Source of the DNA: Deltaproteobacteria bacterium
GTDB lineage: Bacteria; Desulfobacterota; GWC2-55-46
NCBI GenBank assembly: GCA_016219015.1
Contig: JACRCL010000031.1
Location: 86,159 to 150,158 of the forward strand
Direction: 5' to 3'
Length of the DNA: 64,000 nucleotides
Positions 1-8,071 of this stretch are shown here, piece after piece. The position numbers and the translations under genes are program-made. How positions within the stretch are numbered: the first letter of the stretch is position 1; the number at the start of each line of letters is the position of its first letter. The notes beneath the pieces are model-generated. The model saw only the letters and a list, made by a program, of their open reading frames with translations. It did not search any database and had not been told where the DNA came from.

Positions 1-22
1 TCCTGACAACGCGGACGGGCAT
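1..22 (-). CDS. Possible 5' end of a further gene of the hdr operon (partial)
   Basis: An ATG on the minus strand at position 22 opens a frame reading M-P-V-R-V-V-R before the window ends. It lies 15 bases beyond the stop of the upstream Fe-S protein gene on the same strand, so an operon continuation is plausible. No clear ribosome binding site is visible and seven codons cannot identify a product. Related hdr-mvhD clusters continue with redox genes such as NAD/FAD oxidoreductases or metVF, but nothing here decides between them. Confidence 0.25.
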
Positions 23-37
23 TTTGGCGCGTGACCA

Positions 38-931
38 CTATTTTATGAAGTTCTCCTTATCTTCCGGGTTAAACACAATCATCGGCGGGTGCGTCTTCTC
101 GTCGTACCCTGACCTGAAATCGAACGCGTCCTTCACCACCTGTATCATCTTCTGGTTTATGAGGTTCAATGGGATATTCACCGGGCACGCCCTCTCGCAC
201 TCCCCGCAGAACGTGCACCTGCCTACAAGGTGCATGGCCCTCGTGAGGTTCCACGAGAGGTTCCCCCTCGGGTGCGCCGAGGTCTCTATCCACTGGGGCA
301 TGTTCTTCTCGGTTATGCACCTCTCGCAGTAGCAAAGGGAGCATACCTGCCTGCAGGCGTAGCACTTGATGCACCGGGAGAACTCGTTTATCCAGAACGC
401 CCATTTGCCGGATGCGTCCTTGTTGTCTATTTCCTTTATCTTGTCGAATACCATGCCCGTGGGAGCCTCGGGAGGCGTAAATGCCGACTTCTCCCCTACG
501 ACGAAGTCGGCAACAAAGGGGTTCCTCACGTCGCAGTTATGGCACTTGGTCGGCATTATCTCGGGGCGCAGCTCGCCCTTCCAGAGCTCCTGCCTGTATA
601 CGACACCGTCGCAGGTCATGCCGATTATGAAGACGTCCTCCCTCTTAACCTGCCCTTCGGTTATGAGGACGACGATGTTTTTTATGTCGCACCCCTTCGC
701 CACTATCGCGGGCTTGCCCAAGGCCTGTATGTCCTTGAACTTCCGCGTAAGGTAGACGGAGAGGTTGTTTACGCAGAGCGGGTTCCAGACGAGCTTATCC
801 GCGTCTTCGGGGCTCGTGATGAATACAGGCGTGGTGCGGGTCCTGTTCCTGTTCCAGCCCCAGCCTATAACGACCTTCACGGCGCCGGACTCAAGAAGCT
901 CCCTGGCTTTTTTTCTTAATATCTCTTCCAT
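38..931 (-). CDS. FrhB/FdhB-like iron-sulfur protein with C-terminal ferredoxin domain
   Basis: 297 aa, cytosolic, no signal peptide. The N-terminal half (about residues 45-135) resembles the FrhB/FdhB-type domain of F420-hydrogenase or formate dehydrogenase beta subunits (GKPAIVAKGCD, FIIGMTCDG, CHNCDVRNP). The C-terminal half is very Cys-rich: C187, C190, C193, C197, C200, C202, C205, then C239xxC242xxC245xxxC249 followed by P, a typical [4Fe-4S] site. It is the last complete gene of the mdh-fum-hdr-mvhD run and probably passes electrons between the Hdr/MvhD complex and another donor or acceptor. The physiological partner (F420, formate, NADH, ferredoxin) cannot be read from sequence. The fold assignment is by motif recognition. 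Confidence 0.75.
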   Translation of the reverse strand: MEEILRKKARELLESGAVKVVIGWGWNRNRTRTTPVFITSPEDADKLVWNPLCVNNLSVYLTRKFKDIQALGKPAIVAKGCDIKNIVVLITEGQVKREDVFIIGMTCDGVVYRQELWKGELRPEIMPTKCHNCDVRNPFVADFVVGEKSAFTPPEAPTGMVFDKIKEIDNKDASGKWAFWINEFSRCIKCYACRQVCSLCYCERCITEKNMPQWIETSAHPRGNLSWNLTRAMHLVGRCTFCGECERACPVNIPLNLINQKMIQVVKDAFDFRSGYDEKTHPPMIVFNPEDKENFIK

Positions 932-954
932 CTCTTATCTTCCGCTACGGTCTA

Positions 955-1173
955 TCAGACCGGCACCTTTATCTTCATGCATTTGACGGGGTTAAGCTGT
1001 ATCTTGTCGAGCCCCACTTCCCGTATCTGTTTTATTACCGCGTTCTTGAGGTCCGTTATGGCGTCGTCGGAGTTCTTCGCCTCAACCGCTATCCCGAGGT
1101 CCGGGCAGTTCGCCCTGTACGTTCCGTCCTCCATCTCTATCAATATCGCGCTGACGGAAATCTCGTTAGCCAT
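955..1173 (-). CDS. HicB-like small protein (UPF0150-type fold)
   Basis: 72 aa. The pattern 'ILIEMEDGTYRANCPDLG' followed by a helix rich in A, D and L is the compact ferredoxin-like HicB_lk_antitox fold. No HicA toxin gene lies beside it, and it lacks the C-terminal DNA-binding extension of full HicB antitoxins. It sits 7 bases after mvhD and just before the FrhB-like gene, so it is co-transcribed with the redox genes. It may be a stand-alone HicB-fold protein with a structural or regulatory role rather than an antitoxin; function unknown. Confidence 0.6.
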   Translation of the reverse strand: MANEISVSAILIEMEDGTYRANCPDLGIAVEAKNSDDAITDLKNAVIKQIREVGLDKIQLNPVKCMKIKVPV

Positions 1174-1180
1174 TTAACCT

Positions 1181-1648
1181 TTACCCCTTTCTTTGTTCAG
1201 CCCTGTTCTCCTTAAGTCCTTTATATTCCATGAACGGCCCGAGCCTTTTTATCTCGTCCGTAACGTTATTTATGAGGTCTACCCATTTTATCGCCTCCGA
1301 GGCCGACACCCATGAGAAGTGGAGCCTCCGCATGTCGATGCCGACGAACTCCATCAGGTTCTTGAAGCCTATCCAGCGCCTCCGGGCGTGGTAGTTGCCC
1401 GTCGTGTAGTGGCAGTCGCCGGGGTGGCAGCCGGAGACAAGGACGCCGTCGGCCCCGTTCTCGAACGCCTTGATGATGAAGAGCGGGTCTATCCTGCCGG
1501 TGCAGGGCAGCTTTATTATCCGCACGTTCGGCCTGTACTCCATCCTGCTCGTGCCCGCGAGGTCGGCCCCGGCGTACGTGCACCAGTTGCAGACAAAGGC
1601 CATTATCTTAGGCTCGTAAGATGTTATCGGTTCACGGTTATGTTCCAT
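1181..1648 (-). CDS. mvhD: MvhD/FlpD-type [2Fe-2S] electron-transfer subunit
   Basis: 155 aa, the usual MvhD/FlpD length. Landmarks are EPKIMAFVCNWCTYAGADLA (C20, C23), RIIKLPCTGR and GADGVLVSGCHPGDCHYTTG, which hold the conserved cysteines of the family. MvhD links HdrA to an electron donor such as hydrogenase, formate dehydrogenase or an NADH module. The start at 1648 gives an N-terminal extension (MEHNREPITSY) before the conserved YEPKI. The bases just upstream are GATAAC-type repeats with no Shine-Dalgarno, so either translation is weak or the true start differs. It follows the inserted four-helix-bundle gene; without that insert it would lie directly behind hdrA, the expected order. Confidence 0.9.
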   Translation of the reverse strand: MEHNREPITSYEPKIMAFVCNWCTYAGADLAGTSRMEYRPNVRIIKLPCTGRIDPLFIIKAFENGADGVLVSGCHPGDCHYTTGNYHARRRWIGFKNLMEFVGIDMRRLHFSWVSASEAIKWVDLINNVTDEIKRLGPFMEYKGLKENRAEQRKG

Positions 1649-1651
1649 AAT

Positions 1652-1744
1652 GGTTATCGGTTATCAGTTATCAGTTATCAGTTATCAGTTATCAGTTATC
1701 GGTTATCGGTTATCAGTTATCGGTTATCAGTTATCGGTTATCGG
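1652..1744. repeat. Degenerate GTTATCA/GTTATCG tandem heptamer array
   Basis: About 13 consecutive 7-bp units alternating between GTTATCA and GTTATCG, ending close to the mvhD start codon. On the minus strand it reads as repeated CCGATAACTGATAAC. The same words in the opposite orientation lie at about 2134-2173, so the intervening small gene is flanked by inverted arms. Confidence 0.9.
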
Positions 1745-1759
1745 CGTAAAAGCTCCATA

Positions 1760-2131
1760 TCACTTTAACGACTGGCTTAACCCTTCAAGCATCCTTATCA
1801 CTTTGTTGTAATCCCCGCTCAACCGGTTATATGCTTCATCAGGTATGTACTTGAGGTCTTTTGATACCATCAACTGGTACAATAGCTCCCCGGCCGAGCC
1901 TTTTGCATTATTAACATACCTTCTAAAGTCGCTTCTTGACCCTTTATTGGCCCCTTCAGCGAGATTCGAGCCTATTGATACCGCAGCCCTTTGCATCTGG
2001 GACGAGAGGCCGAAGGTCTCCTCTTTCGGGAACTTCTTCGTTTGCCTGTAAATTTCAAGAACAAGATTGTGTGCAAGCCTGAAAACCTCCAGCTCTTGAA
2101 CGCCCGTCACTTTATCTCTGGATATCCTCAT
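1760..2131 (-). CDS. Four-helix-bundle protein, 23S rRNA intervening-sequence (S23/IVP) family
   Basis: About 123 aa from the ATG at 2131; an in-frame ATG at 2158 lies inside the flanking repeat and is less likely. Family signatures are 'QELEVFRLAHNLVLEIYRQT', 'FGLSSQMQRAAVSIGSNLAE' and 'AKGSAGELLYQL'. This family (TIGR02436-type, related to the Avd protein of diversity-generating retroelements) is often encoded in rRNA intervening sequences or as isolated small genes; its biochemical role is not established. Here it interrupts the hdrA-mvhD order of an energy-metabolism operon and is bracketed by GATAAC repeats in inverted orientation, which suggests a mobile unit. No reverse transcriptase or rRNA is nearby. 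Confidence 0.85.
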   Translation of the reverse strand: MRISRDKVTGVQELEVFRLAHNLVLEIYRQTKKFPKEETFGLSSQMQRAAVSIGSNLAEGANKGSRSDFRRYVNNAKGSAGELLYQLMVSKDLKYIPDEAYNRLSGDYNKVIRMLEGLSQSLK

Positions 2132-2133
2132 CC

Positions 2134-2173
2134 ATTCCCGATAACTGATACCGGTCACCGATAACTGATAACC
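2134..2173. repeat. Inverted partner arm of the GTTATCA repeat array
   Basis: Two to four GATAACTG words (for example CGATAACTGATAACC near 2159-2173) between the hdrA stop and the start of the four-helix-bundle gene. The orientation is opposite to the long array at 1652-1744, so the unit from about 1652 to 2173 has inverted ends. Confidence 0.7.
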
Positions 2174-2178
2174 AGCCT

Positions 2179-4152
2179 TTAAAACGCGTTTATCGCCGCG
2201 TAGACCTGCTCATCCGTATACCCGCGGAGATCAATCGACTTGCTCCTGCACGCCGCCACGCAGACCCCGCAGCCCTGGCATACGCCCTCGTTCACTTTTG
2301 CGAGCCACCTGACGATATTGCCCTGCCTGTCCTTTACGGACTCCCTCTCTATGGCCGAGTACGGGCAGGCCGTGAGGCAGTCCCAGCAGGCGTTGCAGGT
2401 GGCCCTGTTCACCACGGAAGTTATCGGCTCCCTCGCCATCTCGTCCGCCGAGAAGAGCGCCAATACCTTGCTCGCGGCGGCGCTGCCCTGCGCCACGGAC
2501 TCCGGTATGTCCATCGGCCCCATGCACGTGCCCGCGAGGAATATCCCGGCCGTTACCGTCTCCACGGGGCGGAGCTTGGGGTGGTACTCGTTGTAGAACT
2601 TGTCTTTGTCGTACCCTATGCCGAGCCTCTGGGCGAGGGTGTCGGCCCCTTCCCTCGATACTATTGCCGTTGCGAGCACGACCATGTCCGCCTCTATCTC
2701 GACCTGGCTCCCGCTAAGGGTGTCCGCGCCCTGGACGACCACACGGCCGTCTTTTTCATATACCCTTGACACGCGGCCCCGGAGGTACATCGCGTTATCG
2801 TGCTCGATAGCCTTCCTCACGAACTCCTCGTACCTCTTGCCGCCGGAGCGTATGTCCATGTAGAAGACATAGGCCTGCCCGCCGTGGACCTTGTGCGAAT
2901 AGAGCATCGTGTGCTTGGCCGTGTACATGCAGCAGACCTTCGAGCAGTATGACACGCCCTTTTTCTCATCCCTCGACCCCACGCACTGGATGAAGACGAC
3001 GCTCTGCGGGACTTTACCGTCCGAGGGCCTACGTATCTCGCCGCCTGTGGGCCCGGACGAGGACGCGAGCCTCTCGAACTGCATGCCGCTTATGACGTCC
3101 TTTATCCTGCCGTAGCCGTACTCCCCGAACCGCTCGTTCGGCATGAGCTGGTAGCCGGTGGCGACGACTATCGCCCCGACCTCTTCGGTAACTATCTTAT
3201 CCTGCATCTTGAAGTCTATGCACTTGGGGCCGCAGGCTATGGCGCACGCCCCGCATTTGTCCTTCTGTATCTTGGGGCAGTTGGGCGCGTCTATCACGGG
3301 CACGTTCGGGACCGACTGCGGGAAGGGCGTGTAGATGACCTTGCGCTTCGTGAGGTTCAGCTCGAACTGGCTTTCGACCTTGAAGGGGCATTTCTCGATG
3401 CATTCCCCGCAGCCCGTGCAGCGGTCCTCGTCCACGTACTTGGATTTACGCCTTATCTGGACCGTGAAGTTGCCGATATAGCCGTCTACCTTCTCGACCT
3501 CCGAGTACGTATAGAGGGTTATCCTCTCGTTCAGCTCGGCCTCGACCATCTTGGGCGTGAGTATGCACTGCGAGCAGTCCATGGTCGGGAAGGTCTCGGA
3601 AAGGCGCGCCATGTTGCCGCCTATCGAAGGCTCCTTCTCCACGAGTATCACGTCTCTGCCGCCCTCTGCTATGTCGAGCGCGGCCTGTATGCCGGCTATG
3701 CCGCCGCCTATCACGAGGGCCTTTTTCCTGACCGGTATCTTTATCTTCTTAAGGGGCTTGTTCCTCTTGAGCCTCTCTATGGTCATCCGCGTAAGGTCGA
3801 TGGATTTAACGGTGCCAGTGGCCCTTGTCTTGTCGTGGTGGACCCAGGAGCACTGCTCGCGGATATTGGTTATCTCGCACTGGTAGGGGTTCAGGCCCGC
3901 GGCCTCGGAGGCCTTCCTGAAGGTCTTCTCGTGCATGTGCGGCGAGCAGGCCGACACTATCACGCCGTCGAGCTTGTTCTCCTTGATCGCCTGCTTGAGC
4001 ATCTCCTGCCCCGGCGACGAGCACATGAACTTATAGTCGCAGGTAAATACGACCCCGGGGAGCTTGGACATCTCCCCGGCGACCTTCTTTGTATCGACGG
4101 TCGAGGCTATGTTATTCCCGCACTGGCAGACAAAGACGCCGATTCTCGGCAT
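2179..4152 (-). CDS. hdrA: HdrA-like FAD/[4Fe-4S] heterodisulfide reductase subunit
   Basis: 657 aa, typical HdrA length. The N-terminal Cys region (C9, C11, C38, C44) precedes the FAD-binding motif VIGGGIAGIQAA at about 147-158 and MDCSQCILTPKM at 191-202. A [4Fe-4S] motif is C245xxC248xxC251xxxC255, a Cys-rich insert (KCGACAIACGPKC) follows near 300, and two C-terminal ferredoxin motifs (CNACWDCLTACP, CQGCGVCVAAC) close the protein. HdrA carries the bifurcating flavin in HdrABC complexes. No selenocysteine codon is needed. It lies in the order hdrC-hdrB-hdrA on the minus strand with short gaps. The natural heterodisulfide CoM-S-S-CoB is unlikely as substrate outside methanogens, so the thiol or disulfide partner is unknown. 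Confidence 0.93.
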   Translation of the reverse strand: MPRIGVFVCQCGNNIASTVDTKKVAGEMSKLPGVVFTCDYKFMCSSPGQEMLKQAIKENKLDGVIVSACSPHMHEKTFRKASEAAGLNPYQCEITNIREQCSWVHHDKTRATGTVKSIDLTRMTIERLKRNKPLKKIKIPVRKKALVIGGGIAGIQAALDIAEGGRDVILVEKEPSIGGNMARLSETFPTMDCSQCILTPKMVEAELNERITLYTYSEVEKVDGYIGNFTVQIRRKSKYVDEDRCTGCGECIEKCPFKVESQFELNLTKRKVIYTPFPQSVPNVPVIDAPNCPKIQKDKCGACAIACGPKCIDFKMQDKIVTEEVGAIVVATGYQLMPNERFGEYGYGRIKDVISGMQFERLASSSGPTGGEIRRPSDGKVPQSVVFIQCVGSRDEKKGVSYCSKVCCMYTAKHTMLYSHKVHGGQAYVFYMDIRSGGKRYEEFVRKAIEHDNAMYLRGRVSRVYEKDGRVVVQGADTLSGSQVEIEADMVVLATAIVSREGADTLAQRLGIGYDKDKFYNEYHPKLRPVETVTAGIFLAGTCMGPMDIPESVAQGSAAASKVLALFSADEMAREPITSVVNRATCNACWDCLTACPYSAIERESVKDRQGNIVRWLAKVNEGVCQGCGVCVAACRSKSIDLRGYTDEQVYAAINAF

Positions 4153-4201
4153 AAAGACCTCTTAATCCCTTACAACAAAAATAGCAACTCAGTCCTGTTA
4201 G

Positions 4202-5071
4202 CTACACTATCCCCTTTTTCTGAAGGAGCGGCATTATATCCGTGGCGTTCTTCTCGAACCCCAGCCCCTCCACGGGCTGTCCGAGGGCGAGCCCGAGTAT
4301 CTGCGTGAAGTAAGCTATCGGGACCCCGGCGTACCCGGCAGTCCTTTCGGAGACTTTCGGCTGGCTCTTCTCGAGGTTATACTGGCAGAGCGGGCAGCTC
4401 GTGACGATAAGCTCCGCGCCCATGCCGACTGCCGACGTCATCACGTTGCCAGAAAGCCTTACCACCACGTCCTCGTTATTCATGGCCAGGTGCGCGCCGC
4501 AGCACTCTATCTTATTCGGGAAATCCACGACCTCAGCGCCGAGTGCCCTCAAGAGGTCCTCGAAGACCGTCGGCCTCTCGGCGTTGTCTATGCCGATGTC
4601 CTCGAAAGGCCGCAGCAGCATGCACCCGTAATAGCACCCGGCCTTGACGCCCTTTAGCGGCCTCTTTACCGCCTCTTTCACTTTTACGAAACCGACCCTG
4701 TCCCTCAGGACCTCGAGGTAATGTATGATGTTCAGGCTGCCGTCGTACTCTTCTTCTATGAAGCCGTTGACGACGGCGCGTTTCTCCTTGCTGTCCTTCA
4801 TGACCTTGTTCGTCCGCTTCAAGACGTTATAGCAGACCGAGCATAGCGTGGTGAGGGTGTCCCCGGCCTTGCGCGCGTTGGAGAGCACCTTGGCCGGCGC
4901 GGTAAGGCCGATAAGGTTATCCGGGGTGAGCGGGAACGTCGCCCCGCAGCAGTTCCACTGTGCAAGCTCCTCCATCTCAAAGCCCATCGAGACGGCCGCG
5001 TCCCTCGCGGAGGCGTCGAAGTGCTTGGCAACCGTATTAAGCGTGCAGCCGGGGTAATATGGTATTTTCAT
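4202..5071 (-). CDS. hdrB: HdrB-like subunit with two CCG domains
   Basis: 289 aa, normal for HdrB. It carries both CCG cysteine-rich motifs: YPGCT plus NCCGATF (C9, C41, C42) with CSVCYN near residue 77, and CYYGCM, ECCGAHLAM and SCPLCQYN in the second half. These bind the noncubane [4Fe-4S] clusters where disulfide reduction takes place in methanogen HdrB. It is encoded just behind hdrC (12-base gap) and ahead of hdrA. In bacteria such HdrB subunits belong to soluble electron-bifurcating or confurcating complexes; the partner disulfide or oxidoreductase is not known here. Confidence 0.92.
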   Translation of the reverse strand: MKIPYYPGCTLNTVAKHFDASARDAAVSMGFEMEELAQWNCCGATFPLTPDNLIGLTAPAKVLSNARKAGDTLTTLCSVCYNVLKRTNKVMKDSKEKRAVVNGFIEEEYDGSLNIIHYLEVLRDRVGFVKVKEAVKRPLKGVKAGCYYGCMLLRPFEDIGIDNAERPTVFEDLLRALGAEVVDFPNKIECCGAHLAMNNEDVVVRLSGNVMTSAVGMGAELIVTSCPLCQYNLEKSQPKVSERTAGYAGVPIAYFTQILGLALGQPVEGLGFEKNATDIMPLLQKKGIV

Positions 5072-5082
5072 AATAGGACCCT

Positions 5083-5490
5083 TCAGCTAACGAACTTCCT
5101 GAACCCGCAGACCAGGGCCTGCTGCGGAGCCTTTTTGAGGAACGGGTACGGCAGGTCCTTAATCTTTTCGAAGTCCTCGCCCTTCCTCAGGACCGTCTGC
5201 CTCAATGCCTCGAGCATGGCGGCCACGCTCACGCCCTTGGGACAGCGCGAGTAGCACTGGAGGCACCCGACGCAGACCCACATGGAGTTGGCGGCCATGA
5301 CCTCGTCCACCCTGCCGAGCTGGAGGAACCTTACCACCTGGCTCGGCGGTATCTCCATCTCGAACGAGACTGGGCAGCCGCCGGAGCAGTTGCCGCACTG
5401 GTAGCACTTCCTGACGTCCTCGCCGCTTATGCGCTCGATCTGCCGGACCCTTACGCTCGATATATCCTCGTTCGAAAGTTTCATCTTCAA
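5083..5490 (-). CDS. hdrC: HdrC-like ferredoxin subunit
   Basis: 135 aa, soluble, no membrane helices. Two [4Fe-4S] motifs are visible, KCYQCGNCSGGCPV near residue 35 and WVCVGCLQCYSRCP near residue 75, the hallmark of HdrC, which passes electrons from HdrA to the HdrB active site. Its start overlaps the end of the fumarase beta gene by 4 bases (ATGA type), so hdr translation is coupled to the fumarase genes. That is direct evidence that the TCA-type enzymes and the Hdr module are expressed together. Confidence 0.92.
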   Translation of the reverse strand: MKMKLSNEDISSVRVRQIERISGEDVRKCYQCGNCSGGCPVSFEMEIPPSQVVRFLQLGRVDEVMAANSMWVCVGCLQCYSRCPKGVSVAAMLEALRQTVLRKGEDFEKIKDLPYPFLKKAPQQALVCGFRKFVS

Positions 5491-6047
5491 GGCTGCCTCC
5501 TGTACCGCGCGACGCCTTCGGCGAACAGGTCTCCGCCGTGGACGTCGTTCACCACTATGGCCGGAAAATCCACCACCTCGAGCCTCCGTATTGCCTCGGG
5601 GCCGAGGTCTTCGTACGCTATTATTTCAGCCTTCCTTATCGAGCGCGCGATCAGCGCCGCCGCGCCGCCCACCGCCGCCATGTAGACGGACTTGTGCTTC
5701 CTTACGGCTTCGAGCACCTCTTTGCTCCTCGCGCCCTTGCCGACCATGCCCTTCAACCCGAGCTCTATGAGCCTCGGGGTGTAGGCGTCCATCCTGCCGC
5801 TGGTCGTGGGGCCCGCGGAGCCTATTACCTGCCCCGGCCTCTCCGGGGTGGGGCCGACGTAATATATTATCTGCCCCTTGATCTCGAACGGGAGCTTGCC
5901 GCCCCTGTCAAGGAGCTCGATGAGCCTCTTGTGGGCAGCGTCCCGAGCGGTATAGAGGACGCCGGTAATAAGGACCTTATCCCCGGCCCTCAGCTTTTCA
6001 ACAGTAGCATCAGTCAGAGGGGGCGTAATCTTAATAGGTTCAGTCAT
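5487..6047 (-). CDS. fumB: Class I fumarate hydratase, beta (C-terminal) subunit
   Basis: 186 aa. Contains the C-terminal class I fumarase/tartrate dehydratase motifs GKLPFEIKGQIIYYVGPTPE, GSAGPTTSGRMDAYTP and YEDLGPEAIRRLEV. It forms the [4Fe-4S] fumarase with the alpha subunit encoded just upstream (45-base gap) and interconverts fumarate and malate in the cytosol. The two-subunit form is usual in anaerobes. A tartrate dehydratase beta subunit looks similar, but the adjacent malate dehydrogenase favours fumarase. The symbol is used loosely for the split beta subunit. Confidence 0.9.
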   Translation of the reverse strand: MTEPIKITPPLTDATVEKLRAGDKVLITGVLYTARDAAHKRLIELLDRGGKLPFEIKGQIIYYVGPTPERPGQVIGSAGPTTSGRMDAYTPRLIELGLKGMVGKGARSKEVLEAVRKHKSVYMAAVGGAAALIARSIRKAEIIAYEDLGPEAIRRLEVVDFPAIVVNDVHGGDLFAEGVARYRRQP

Positions 6048-6092
6048 CGCTTCAACTTTCCAGCGGCCGCGAAAACGGGCCGGAGATAAGGC

Positions 6093-6929
6093 TTAAATGG
6101 TGACTTCCTTATGCCTGTCCGCGTGGCACTGTATGTTCACGGCCACCGGCAGGCTCGCTATATGGCAGGGATACGCCTCTATATGCACGGCCAGAGCGGT
6201 CGTCGTCCCGCCGAAGCCCATGGGGCCTATCCCGAGCCTGTTTATCCTGTCCAGCAGCTCCGCTTCGAGCGCGCTTAAGTCCCTGTCCTCGTTAGGCGTC
6301 CCGAGGGGGCGCAGCAGCGCCTTTTTCGCGAGGATCGCGGACTTCTCGAAGCTCCCGCCCACGCCCACGCCCACGACTATCGGCGGGCAGGGGTTGCCGC
6401 CCGCGACAGTCACCGTCTCCACCACGAAGTCCTTTATGCCCTCGACGCCCTCGGCGGGCTTGAGCATCTTCAGTCTGCTCATGTTCTCGCTGCCCGCGCC
6501 CTTTGGCGCTATCTTTATCCTTATCCCGTCGCCCTCGACTATCTCGGTGTGGATGATAGCCGGGGTGTTGTCGCCGGTATTTGTCCTCTTTAGAGGGTGG
6601 CAGACGGACTTCCTCATGTAGCCGTCCTTGTAGCCCTGCCTCACGCCCTCGTTAACGGCGTCCCTTAAAGACCCGTCGAGTTCGACCTGTCTGCCGACCT
6701 CCAGGAAGAAGACCGATATGCCGGTATCCTGGCACATGGGCAGGCCTTCGTGGGCGGCTATCTCGAAGTTCTCGACTATCTGCCCGAGCACCTCGGCCCC
6801 GAGCGGGGACTCCTCCTTCGCCTTCGCGGCCCTTATGGCCGAGACCACGTCCGGCTCAAGGTCGCACGCCGCGCTTATGCACAGGCCGCGCACGGCCTTT
6901 GTTATATCTTTTACCGATACCTTTCTCAA
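6093..6929 (-). CDS. fumA: Class I fumarate hydratase, alpha (N-terminal) subunit
   Basis: 278 aa. It carries the cluster-ligand region GLPMCQDTGISVFF, the motif APKGAGSENMSRLKML and the conserved GVGVGGSFEKSA. The start at 6929 is a TTG preceded by a GGAGAG ribosome site; no in-frame ATG fits. With the beta subunit it makes an oxygen-sensitive [4Fe-4S] fumarase. The gene lies 25 bases behind mdh, so malate dehydrogenase and fumarase form a two-step oxaloacetate-malate-fumarate segment, usable oxidatively or reductively. The symbol is used loosely for the split alpha subunit. Confidence 0.92.
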   Translation of the reverse strand: MRKVSVKDITKAVRGLCISAACDLEPDVVSAIRAAKAKEESPLGAEVLGQIVENFEIAAHEGLPMCQDTGISVFFLEVGRQVELDGSLRDAVNEGVRQGYKDGYMRKSVCHPLKRTNTGDNTPAIIHTEIVEGDGIRIKIAPKGAGSENMSRLKMLKPAEGVEGIKDFVVETVTVAGGNPCPPIVVGVGVGGSFEKSAILAKKALLRPLGTPNEDRDLSALEAELLDRINRLGIGPMGFGGTTTALAVHIEAYPCHIASLPVAVNIQCHADRHKEVTI

Positions 6930-6954
6930 AAAAACTCTCCAGTCCTTAATTGCC

Positions 6955-7890
6955 TTACTTGCCTATCTTGAGCTCGTCTATGAGCCCCTTTACCGCGGCA
7001 ACGGAGCTGTTGAACTCTTTACGCTCGTTGTCTTCGAGCTCTATCTCTATTATCTTTTCGACCCCGTTCGCCCCGAGGACGGCGGGCACTCCTATGAACA
7101 TCCCTCTGACCCCGTACTGCCCGTCGCAGTAAGCGGCGCACGGGATGACCCTCTTTTTATCCTTTATGATAGCCTCGGCCATCTCGGCCACTGCCGCCGA
7201 GGGCGCGTAGTACGCGCTGCCGGTCTTCAGGAGCCCGACTATCTCCCCTCCGGCCTTCTTTGTCCTGTTCATTATGGCATCGACCTTCTCGGGGCTTAAA
7301 AGCTGGGTCACCGGTATCCCCGATACCGTCGCGTACCTCTTAAGCGGGACCATCTCATCGGCGTGGCCGCCTATGACCATCGCGTGGACGTCCTCGACCG
7401 ATACACCCAGCTCCATTGCTATGAACGCCCTCATGCGGCCGCCGTCGAGCGCGCCGGAGAGGCCCATTATCTTATTCGGCGGCAGGTTGCTGAACTTCCA
7501 CGCCGCGTAGACCATGACGTCGAGCGGGTTGGTGACTATGAGCAGGTGCGCGTTAGGGGAATACTTCACTATCCCCTCCACTACGCTCTTCAATATCCCG
7601 ACGTTGGTGTTTATAAGGTCGCTCCGGCTCATGCCGGGCTTCCTCGGGATGCCCGCGGTGATTATCACCACGTCCGAATTTTCCGTATCGCGATAGTCGT
7701 TCGTCCCTTTTATCCTTGAATCGAACTCCTCTATAGGCGCGGCCTCTGCGAGGTCGAGGGCCTTGCCCTGGGGCACGCCCTCGATTATGTCGAGGAGGAC
7801 CACGTCGCCCAATTCCTTCAAGGCCAGCCAGAGAGCGGTATGGGCGCCCACATGGCCCGCGCCCACGACAGTCAGTTTTTTCCGGGCCAT
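6955..7890 (-). CDS. mdh: NAD-dependent malate dehydrogenase (LDH-like type)
   Basis: 311 aa, normal length. Rossmann motif [12 protein letters not shown] at residues 5-16, acidic end of beta-2 (LLDI) favouring NAD(H), substrate-loop [29 protein letters not shown], and catalytic His in [10 protein letters not shown]. The Arg after PGMS fits dicarboxylate (malate) rather than lactate use. A perfect AGGAGG ribosome site sits 4 bases before the ATG. It is the first gene of the long minus-strand operon and has the long upstream region expected of an operon head. It converts malate and oxaloacetate in the cytosol. Confidence 0.93.
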   Translation of the reverse strand: MARKKLTVVGAGHVGAHTALWLALKELGDVVLLDIIEGVPQGKALDLAEAAPIEEFDSRIKGTNDYRDTENSDVVIITAGIPRKPGMSRSDLINTNVGILKSVVEGIVKYSPNAHLLIVTNPLDVMVYAAWKFSNLPPNKIMGLSGALDGGRMRAFIAMELGVSVEDVHAMVIGGHADEMVPLKRYATVSGIPVTQLLSPEKVDAIMNRTKKAGGEIVGLLKTGSAYYAPSAAVAEMAEAIIKDKKRVIPCAAYCDGQYGVRGMFIGVPAVLGANGVEKIIEIELEDNERKEFNSSVAAVKGLIDELKIGK

Positions 7891-8040
7891 TTAACCTCCT
7901 TTATAGAGCCGGAAGATCGGAGCCCTTGCGACAGGGGAGTCCGGAAGACAAGAAAAGCTTACTTCCATTCGCTCGCCGGACCCGCGAAGGGCACGGCCGC
8001 ATGTGTGACAGCCTCTTAGATAACGCTTAAGATATTTCTT

Positions 8041-8070
8041 TTTTTCGGGTGGTTCTTTTTCGGGTGGTTC
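8041..8070. repeat. Perfect duplication of a 15-mer in the mdh leader
   Basis: TTTTTCGGGTGGTTC occurs twice in direct tandem (8041-8055 and 8056-8070). It lies immediately downstream of the proposed mdh promoter on the minus strand, around the predicted transcription start. Confidence 0.85.
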
Positions 8071-8071
8071 T

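Noticed and set aside
1652..1744. Possible CRISPR array
   Set aside because: Units are 7 bp with no unique spacers; a simple tandem array.
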